From: Eunapius fragilis
Lineage: Eukaryota; Porifera; Demospongiae; Spongillida; Spongillidae
NCBI GenBank assembly: GCA_963681505.1
Contig: OY811991.1
Coordinates: 4,500,387 to 4,564,386, forward strand
Direction of reading: 5' to 3'
Length of the DNA stretch: 64,000 nt
The stretch's first letter is position 1; each line of letters begins with the position of its first letter. The position numbers and the translations under genes are program-made. The notes under the pieces are model-generated. The model was not told the DNA's origin and made no database searches. It was given only the letters and a program-made list of their open reading frames with translations. This document shows, in pieces, positions 56,062 through 64,000 of the stretch.

Positions 56062-56889
56062 TCAGGATTCATAAAAAAAATTACAAAAACACTTAGGATT
56101 GCACGAAGACAGGTACATACACGAATCATATCTCCTTTTGCACTTTCGCACTATAGGAGAGTGTAACATACGATCCGATGCCGATAAAACAAAAGTTAAA
56201 AAAAAACCCTCCTTGCAAATTCACTTCTCTAAACAGATAAAACATCAAATAGCTTCGGTGGACCACTCATTTTCCAAAAAAGGTACATAAGCACGCCTGA
56301 GTGGTGATAATAATGTAGCGCTGTAAATTTATGCGTGTCTACGGCCTTTTTTAAAACTCAATGTACAAGACAACCTTACCTTCAAGAAAATGTTGAAAAA
56401 ACTCCAACACAAACTCCTAGAACCAAGTTTTGAACACTCAGCCTGGATTTAGTCACTTCACAGGTGTGACTCGCGCGATCACGGAGTGCGCGTACAGGGC
56501 TCAATGGCTCACGTGACGCGCTTCCAATCCCTCTCTAAAGTATCTATGGTCTATACCACTCCATTTTATGTAATGATTACGTATATCTGAAGATGACCTT
56601 CCAGGAGATTCTAAAGCGATTGGTATAACTTGCGCTCTTTAAAACCATTCCTATCCCGAGTTATACTCGGCCGAGAAGACGACGACGGAGAAGAATTGGC
56701 CTGGGGACTAGAACAAACACGAGCTGTTTTGTTCTCTTAAATGGGAACTGCCACGACTTTTTTCAAATGTAATTTTATTCGATAAATATGCTGGTTGTAT
56801 GTAAAAGCTTCTCAGAATGCTTAGTTCATGAATATGGGCGCCATGATAATTTAAAGTTTAGGACAGCGTGACGTCACTGGTCTCAGATA

Positions 56890-57526
56890 TGATGAACGAT
56901 TCAGATGAGAGAGCGAGCCTTTGGGTCTACTACCATACTGTTTTGAGCTAACAAGTTATGAGTTTGACACCTCTAGCGAGAGTGATAGTGACAGAGAATT
57001 ACCAGCTGACTTTGCAGCACGTATGCGTGTTGATAACACAGCTTGGTGTTCGTGTACCAAATGTGCTGCTCTCCCGACCGAACGTGAGTGTTGCTGTTGT
57101 AGGGAACTGGCCCACATAAGGCATCATTTTAGTGATGTGGAGGGTCTCCAGTGCATCACAGATCACCCTGAGTTTAATTGTTGGAGCATGCCTCAATCCA
57201 CTAACTTTGCGCATCGCCTTAGTAGGTGTGATGGCGAAAAGAGGGGATCCTATACATCTTCCTATTCCCAATAGGTAACGGGAGATTGTGTTATGTGAAC
57301 TGTATCTTATTTGTTAATGCAACATAAATACACATGCATATGCATGTATGCCTGTAGGTCATATCGTCATGCAGCATATCGGCAATTTATATGGTGGACT
57401 TTCAGGATCCGATTGGGCAGAAGAGTTAGAAAGATTATTTCCTCATGTGCAGTAACTGCCATAAGACGAGCGTTTCCTGAACTGGACAATAATTATGTAG
57501 GCTATACAGAATATGCTGCATTGTAA
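56890..57526 (+). pseudogene. P2X7-type cytoplasmic (ballast) domain ORF
   Basis: Starting at the ATG pair near 56,890, a shift at about 56,905 leads to GLLPYCFELTSYEFD and an acidic linker (SSESDSDRELP). The cysteine-rich core follows: WCSCTKCAALPTERECCCC, RELAHI, LQCITDHPEF. A second shift near 57,175 leads into CLNPLTLRIAL, then a probable intron (AATAG|GTAACG ... CTGTAG|G). The end reads YRHAAYRQFIWWTF...GRRVRKIISSCAV...AFPE. This is the zinc-binding C-terminal domain known from P2X7 receptors and many stand-alone invertebrate proteins. No P2X channel part is present. It ends 13 bp from the stop of the opposite transposase. Confidence 0.85.
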
Positions 57527-57539
57527 TACAGTGTTTGTA

Positions 57540-59650
57540 CTAACTAAATCGTGAACAGTGTTCCTTTATTAACTTGTCTTTATTGGGACATACTTCTGGA
57601 GCAATGTTCTTTGGAATCATAACTGGAATCTCAATCTGACAAATATCTTCTTGGCTGCCACTTAGTTGCAACTTTATCACATCTTCAACCATGTCATCTA
57701 AATAGGAGTACTGCTTTTGTTCACGAATAGGCTTTACAACCCGTTTCTTACTCCTTTTGCTGTACTCCACCTTGTACCGAAGTTTTTCTGCAATAAATAA
57801 TGATCAATGTAACATGCTTATGCACACTGCATGTAACCTATTTACCTGATGCTGCGACACTCTGCTGTCATTCGGTGTTATGGTTGTGGTCTAAGATTGC
57901 TAGTTCTATTCGAGCTTGCATTCCCGCATAATTGAAGTGCTGCCTTTTAGGGCAGTACTTCGTTACAAGAGAATGGAAGACTTCCAAACAGCCAGTATGT
58001 TGAAACAATGTTAGTTTCTTAATATCCCGCAGCAACGTATTTTTCTGTACTACCTTAACCAATGCATTGAGAGGAGGGTTATTTGGTTCCAACCACTTTG
58101 CTGCACTGCATGTTGTATCATGTGAACATTTATCAAATAATCCTTTACCATCACCCCACTCATGGACATTAGAGGTATGGTGGATTATTGATATCCATTT
58201 GGCACACAATAATTCAGGATTTTTTTTTGCATGTTTGTGCACACCACCACAAATGGTTTGAAATAGAATGGATCCATGGCAATAGCTTCTCACAATGTTT
58301 AGCCTTTCCATGCTTTGTCAATTGTTTGGTAACACCCTTAGTTAAATGCCACATATCGTACTGGTGATCTATATATGGGTATGTTTTCTTCATTAGGGCT
58401 CCTACGGATTTGTATCTATCAGTTGCAATGGAGAGAACTTGAACACCACGGTCTAATACATGAGTTAGGCAGCGTCTCAAACCCTCAGTTTCCATTCTTA
58501 CTGAACTGCCTGTCTCAGTTACTTGTATTAAACTGTAGTCTATGATAAGATCGGTGGCATTGTCATAAGGGTGTAGGACAATATTTTGCACTATATCCAG
58601 GACTGTCACAACAACCATCACCAGACAAATGTAGTGGTGAGCCCTTCAGAAATTCTAACACAGTCTGTTTTTGCTGGATGTATGATGTGTGCAAAACAGG
58701 ATGCAAAAACTCCTTCTGAAACCTATAAAACGACCTATCACTGAGGATTGGCATATTTAGCAAATTTGCCATATGAGCCACCCTAGTGTAAGTCAGGCCA
58801 CAGAAGAGAATAGCTGCAGATAGAGCAAGGCATCCTTCTATTTCACCAGCCGTTTGCTCTTCCCCCTCATTGAGCACTTTCTCAACTTGCTCTTGTGAAA
58901 GACTATATGAGCTATTGTCGTCTCTGTATCTTGAGGTGTCTCAGATGTGTATGTAGATGTGTCAGGAATAATCGGAGTGGAACAAGCCAAGAACATGTCA
59001 GCTTGAGTACTAATATGATGCTGAATCATTGGCTCAGGGTATATGTCAACATATCTAACAGGAGAGCATGCCAATGGAAGGTCTGATATCTAAGTGAGTG
59101 AAGTTTACTTGTAATGTTTTCATATGCAACAACTTACCACATTGTATTCCAACATCCTTTGTTTTGGGTTCTGACATATCTTCCCAAGATGATGTATCTG
59201 TCTCTGCTGGCAGTGGTTCTGGGTCTGATTGGGGTGGCTCTGACAGCAGACCATTCAACAAGTTTTCATGATCCTTTCTTGCGGCTCAATTCGCTAATTC
59301 TGCGACGTTTTGGAACAGAAGTTTTATTGAAAACTGAAGGAACAGCATCTGGCTTCAATGTTGGCTTTGAAGGCCCAAATCCACTGATAACAGGTTGGAT
59401 GTAGTCCTCTCAAATGAAATGCTCGCTACATGCACAAACGTTTGCATCATTTATGGAAACATCAGTCAAATGTAGAGCAAGTAACCACTCAAACTAGTGA
59501 TTGATATTATTTCAGCATTCGATTTAAGCACGAACAAAAACTTACCTGATGATGCAGAGATGGGTTCTTTCTTGGCAAGCGATGAAAACTAACACCCTTT
59601 GTGCACTTATTATCTCGATTCATACATCCTTTGGCAATGCAGTGAGGCAT
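57540..59650 (-). pseudogene. THAP-domain DDE-type transposase, degenerate
   Basis: Exon 59,650-59,546 starts MPHCIAKGCMNRDNKC and has the THAP signature FHRLPRKNP. 59,380-59,135 gives LKPDAVPSVF...PKRRR and a Ser/Pro-rich linker. The core runs from 59,090 to 57,846: LSGDGCCDSPGYSAKYC, ETGSSVRMETEGLRRCL, IATDRYKSVGALM, HQYDMWHLTKGV, NHLWWCAQTC, LTLFQHTGCLEVFHSL, TKYCPKRQHFNY. The last exon is 57,787-57,540 (EYSKRSKKRVVKP...NIAPE). Frame changes near 59,290, 58,915, 58,585 and 58,225, and a stop at about 57,870, inactivate it. The conserved acidic motifs suggest a DDE/D enzyme; I infer cut-and-paste activity in its ancestor. Confidence 0.88.
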
Positions 59651-60013
59651 TCTATATACGCATGCAATGGAGTCCTGAGACCAGTGACATAGACAGTATT
59701 TAATTTTAATAAAAACATGGTGACCAAATTTGCTTTGCTATCTTGAATGTATCTTGAATATAAAAGCTAATATTTAATACATGATATTCTTATTTTCTAC
59801 TCAAATGCTATAAACTGAGATAGCATTATTTTTTCATGCAGTTCCCCTTTAAAGTAAACCGTTTGAAACAAAACATTTCAATGACCGTCTTTGGCCTTCT
59901 GGTTTGATAGTAACAAAGAGCTAAACTATCCGGTTCTTGGTACGCGAGTTATATGCAGGTCGCGTTTTTTTTTTTACATGACCCGGGTTAATTCCTACTA
60001 ACGTAGTGTTCTT

Positions 60014-60394
60014 TTTAGTAATGAAAATCATTAAACGACCAGACTGAATTAGGTATGCATTGTCACTTTACCACCGTATAAATATTATATACATAAAGCT
60101 ATCAATATTAATGCTGTCATGCATGGGTAAAATGTAAAACAGCATACATTAGATATAAAACAAACATGACTACACAATATAGTTGTCTCACAGAAAGCCT
60201 GAAGTGTCATTACTACATGTATATAATTCAGCACCCACTTCACCATGATAAGTAGCCTCACTGCAATTAATACAGATGTACACTCTTTACTCCGATGTGC
60301 CTAACCGCAGTGATATTAGAAGTGTTGCATGATGGAAAGAGTGGATGTCTATATAAATTCATCAAGATTGGATCACATATGATCTTAAAATTGA
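60014..60394. other. Spacer, partly inverse of 9,860-10,215
   Basis: Only short inverse matches to the left side (AATGAAAATCATTAAACGACCAGA at about 60,022). Otherwise AT-rich without coding signals. Confidence 0.5.
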
Positions 60395-60769
60395 CTGCAT
60401 GTCAGCTTATTGAATTAGAAAAGCCACATTTACAGGTGGTGCACATTTTCATACTTCAGTGTGATCTAAAGTAAAGATGGTAAGTCACTCTACACACTGT
60501 AGTTTCATGTTCACACATATATGGTATTGTTTAAACTGTTGTGATGTGCAATGAAGACGGTAAGTACCAGCAGTTTCATTCTTATCACATGGCAATATTG
60601 ATTCTTTTTATTCCTACTTCACATAACGAACAATGAAGGAGGTAAGTACCAGTAATTTAGTGCCCCCACCTTCATGATCTGATGATTATGAATCATGCAT
60701 GTTAATATTTCTTTAAATTCCTACTTTGATGTGATCTGCAATGAAGCCGGTAAGTACCAGAGGTTTCAC
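60395..60769 (+). repeat. Degenerate edge units of the right satellite
   Basis: Inverse of 9,481-9,855, including GCCACATTTACAGGTGGTGCACATTTT and diverged 98-bp units. The poly-G run of the left copy is reduced here to GCCCCCAC. Confidence 0.88.
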
Positions 60770-63700
60770 CCTCCACACATTGCACTTATATGGTATCATG
60801 TTCATTCTTTTTATTCCTACTTTGCTGTGATCTACAATGAAGGAGGTAAGTACCAGTAGTTTCACACTCACTACATGTTGCATATATATGGTATCATGTT
60901 CATTCTTTTTATTCGTACTTTGCTGTGATCTGCAATGAAGGAGGTAAGTACCAGTAGTTTCACACTCACTACATGTTGCATAGATATGGTATCATGTTCA
61001 TTCTTTTTATTCCTACTTTGCTGTGATTTGCAATGAAGGAGGTAAGTACCAATAGTTTCACACTCACTACATGTTGCATATATATGGTATCATGTTCATT
61101 CTTTTTATTCCTACTTTGTTGTGATCTGCAACGAAGGAGGTAAGTACCAGTAGTTTCACACTCACCACACATAGCACTTATATGGTATCATGTTCATTCT
61201 TTTTATTCCTACTTTGCTGTGATCTCTAATGAAGGAGGTAAGTACCAGTAGTTTCACATTCACCACATGTTGCACTTATATGGTATCATGTTCATTCTTT
61301 TTATTCCAACTTTGCTGTGATCTGCAATGATAGAGGTAAGTACCAGTAGTTTCACACTCACCACACATAGCACGTATATGGTATCATGTTCATTCTTTTT
61401 ATTCCTACTTTGCTGTGATCTGCAATGAAGGCTGTAAGTACCAGTAGTTTCACACTCACCACATGTTGCACTTATATGGTATCATGTTCATTCTTTTTAT
61501 TCCTACTTTGCTGTGATCTGCAATGAAGGAGGTAAGTACCAGTAGTTTCACACTCACCACACATAGCACATATATGGTATCATGTTCATTCTTTTTATTC
61601 CTACTTTGCTGTGATCTGCAATGAAGGCGGTAAGTACCAGTAGTTTCACACTCACCACATGTTGCACTTATATGGTATCATGTTCATTCTTTTTATTCCT
61701 ACTTTGCTGTGATCTGCAACGAAGGAGGTAAGTACCAGTAGTTTCACACTCACCACACATAGCACTTATATGGTATCATGTTCATTCTTTTTATTCCTAC
61801 TTTGCTGTGATCTCCAATGAAGGAGGTAAGTACCAGTAGTTTCACACTCACCACACATAGCACTTATATGGTATCATGTTCATTCTTTTTATTCCTACTT
61901 TGCTGTGATCTGCAATGAAGGAGGTAAGTACCAGTAGTTTCACACTCACCACACATAGCACGTATATGGTATCATGTTCATTCTTTTTATTCCTACTTTG
62001 CTGTGATCTGCAATGAAGGCGGTAAGTACCAGTAGTTTCACACTCACCACATGTTGCACTTATATGGTATCATGTTCATTCTTTTTATTCCTACTTTGCT
62101 GTGATCTACAATGAAGGAGGTAATTCACACTCACCACACATAGCACTTATATGGTATCATGTTCATTCTTTTTATTCCTACTTTGCTGTGATCTGCAATG
62201 AAGGCGGTAAGTACCAGTAGTTTCACACTCACCACATGTTGCACTTATATGGTATCATGTTCATTCTTTTTATTCCTACTTTGCTGTGATCTGCAACGGA
62301 GGAGGTAAGTACCAGTAGTTTCACACTCACCACACATAGCACTTATATGGTATCATGTTCATTCTTTTTATTCCTACTTTGCTGTGAACTCTAATGAAGG
62401 AGGTAAGTACCAGTAGTTTCACACTCACCACACATTGCACTTATATGGTATCATGTTCATTCTTTTTATTCCTACTTTGCAATGAAGCTGGTAAGTACCA
62501 GTAGTTTCACACTCACCACACATAGCACTTATATGGTATCATGTTCATTCCTACTTTGATGTGATCTGTAATGAAGGAGGTAAGTACCAGTAGTTTCACA
62601 CTCACCACACATAGCACTTATATGGTATCATGTTCATTCTTTTTATTCCTACTTTGCTGTGATCTGCAATGAAGGCGGTAAGTACCAGTAGTTTCACACT
62701 CACCACATGTTGCACTTATATGGTATCATGTTCATTCTTTTTATTCCTACTTTGCTGTGATCTGCAATGAAGGAGGTAAGTACCAGTAGTTTCACACTCA
62801 CCACACATAGCACGTATATGGTATCATGTTCATTCTTTTTATTCCTACTTTGCTGTGATCTGCAATGAAGGCGGTAAGTACCAGTAGTTTCACACTCACC
62901 ACATGTTGCACTTATATGGTATCATGTTCATTCTTTTTATTCCTACTTTGCTGTGATCTACAATGAAGGAGGTTATTACCAGTAGTTTCACACTCACCAC
63001 ACATAGCACTTATATGGTATCATGTTCATTCTTTTTATTCCTACTTTGCTGTGATCTGCAATGAAGGCGGTAAGTACCAGTAGTTTCACACTCACCACAT
63101 GTTGCACTTATATGGTATCATGTTCATTCTTTTTATTCCTACTTTGCTGTGATCTGCAACGAAGGAGGTAAGTACCAGTAGTTTCACACTCACCACACAT
63201 AGCACTTATATGGTATCATGTTCATTCTTTTTATTCCTACTTTGCTGTGAACTCTAATGAAGGAGGTAAGTACCAGTAGTTTCACACTCACCACACATTG
63301 CACTTATATGGTATCATGTTCATTCTTTTTATTCCTACTTTGCAATGAAGCTGGTAAGTACCAGTAGTTTCACACTCACCACACATAGCACTTATATGGT
63401 ATCATGTTCATTCCTACTTTGATGTGATCTGTAATGAAGGAGGTAAGTACCTGTAGTTTCACACTCACCACACATAGCACTTATATGGTATCATGTTCAT
63501 TCTTTTTATTCCTACTTTCCTGTGATCTGCAATGAAGGCGGTAAGTACCAGTAGTTTCACACTCACCACATGTTGCACTTATATGGTATCATGTTCATTC
63601 TTTTTATTCCTACTTTGCTGTGATCTGCAATGAAGGAGGTAAGTACCAGTAGTTTCACACTCACCACACATAGCACTTATATGGTATCATGTTCATTCTT

Positions 63701-64000
63701 TTTATTCCTACTTTGCTGTGATCTGCTGCAATGAAGGCGGTAAGTACCAGTAGTTTCACACTCAATTACATGTTGCACTTATATGGTATCATGTTCATTC
63801 TTTTTATTCCTACTTTGCTGTGATCTCCAATGAAGGAAGTAAGTACCAGTAGTTTCACACTCACCACACATAGCACTTATATGGTATCATGTTCATTCTT
63901 TTTATTCCTACTTTGCTGTGATCTGCAATGAAGGCGGTAAGTACCAGTAGTTTAACACTCACCACATGTTGCACTTATATGGTATCATGTTCATTCTTTT
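60770..64000 (+). repeat. 98-bp satellite array, right block (about 33 units to window edge)
   Basis: Units read GGTAAGTACCAGTAGTTTCA ... ATGTTCATTCTTTTTATTCC ... TGTGATCTGCAATGAAGG, the reverse complement of 5,290-9,480. Variant units with GTGAACTCTAATGAAGG (62,384 and 63,247) and a shortened CTACTTTGCAATGAAGC (about 62,473 and 63,337) recur about 863 bp apart. This indicates a higher-order period of nine units. The array continues past the window. Confidence 0.97.

Larger units (their letters stand above)
54777..56544. mobile_element. DNA transposon with TTGGAAGCG-type termini
   Basis: Terminal inverted repeats ATACTTTAGAGAGGGATTGG (left) and the inverse CCAATCCCTCTCTAAAGTAT (right, ending about 56,544). 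It belongs to the same terminal family as 10,946-11,760 and 19,152-21,320. It contains a second MITE (54,926-55,154) and a broken coding region on the minus strand (55,306-56,061). Confidence 0.75.
56737..59852. mobile_element. Kolobok-like THAP transposon with P2X7-type domain
   Basis: Element 56,741-59,848 (3,108 bp), flanked on both sides by TTAA. Ends are ATGGGAACTGCC (left) and, inverted, AGGGGAACTGCA (right). The same host sequence without the insertion exists at about 52,770-52,800, as CTTTAAGAGAAC with a single TTAA. This shows insertion into TTAA with its duplication. TTAA targets plus a THAP finger fit the Kolobok superfamily. It carries two convergent coding regions, a P2X7-type cytoplasmic domain (plus strand) and a THAP-transposase (minus strand), both frame-shifted. 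Confidence 0.88.
52609..60013. mobile_element. Long-inverted-repeat element hosting nested insertions
   Basis: Left arm 52,609-53,190. The right arm is split into 54,060-54,485, about 56,665-56,740 and 59,849-60,013. The arms match through AAAAACGCGACCCGCATATAAC, CCAGAAGGCAAAGACGGTCA, GGCCAATTTTTCTCC and the RADPE-type coding start. Outer ends read CTACGGTAGTAG / CTACGTTAGTAG. It lies in an 8.9-kb stretch absent from the left duplication arm, where 10,182-10,260 is continuous with DNA matching both 60,045 and 51,066. Target-site duplications were not clear. Confidence 0.7.

Noticed and set aside
56999..57271. Minus-strand 90-codon frame
   Set aside because: Shadow of the P2X7-type domain coding sequence on the plus strand.

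Overview
The window is nuclear DNA of an animal. It carries two spliced genes with GT-AG introns (one GC-AG), a Ty3/gypsy LTR element, LINE, P-element and THAP-type DNA transposon debris, long (CA)n/(GA)n tracts and many poly-G/poly-C runs. The gene content is general metazoan. Short host introns between repeat-rich blocks and the transposon families suggest a non-vertebrate, possibly a sponge or another early-branching marine animal, but the sequence does not settle the species. No bacterial genes, CRISPR arrays, tRNA or rRNA genes were seen.

Host genes: both intact genes lie on the minus strand, head to tail and about 0.7 kb apart. A RASAL1/RASA4-type (C2-C2-RasGAP-PH-Btk) Ras GTPase-activating protein occupies 49,923 to 36,222. 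I could read 21 exons with consistent phases, giving about 853 aa. A TMEM209-type nuclear-envelope protein occupies 35,551 to 18,020, with at least 17 exons. Its antepenultimate intron is about 11.5 kb long and packed with dead transposons. A second, broken copy of the first five RasGAP exons lies on the plus strand at 14,359-15,682.

Layout: 1-5,155 is a nested retrotransposon pair, with a Ty3/gypsy element (387-5,041) inserted in the protease region of an older one. 5,290-9,480 is a 98-bp satellite. 10,170-16,046 is the left arm of an inverted duplication carrying the RasGAP promoter region and exons 1-5, interrupted by transposons and a LINE fragment. 16,985-17,620 is a 29-bp minisatellite. 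18,020-35,551 is TMEM209 and 36,222-49,923 is RASAL1/RASA4. 47,655-51,065 is the right arm. 51,368-60,013 is a nest of transposons, including a 3.1-kb TTAA-flanked THAP transposon that also carries a P2X7-type cytoplasmic domain. From 60,400 to the end the 98-bp satellite recurs in reverse orientation. The whole window is therefore an interrupted mirror image around a centre near 32 kb.

The most notable observations are: (i) the large inverted duplication bounded by oppositely oriented copies of the same satellite; (ii) the THAP/P2X7-domain transposon, with an empty-site copy of its target in the same window; (iii) a textbook -1 frameshift signal between gag and protease of the LTR element; (iv) minisatellites in both host genes that have amplified real exon ends together with their splice sites.
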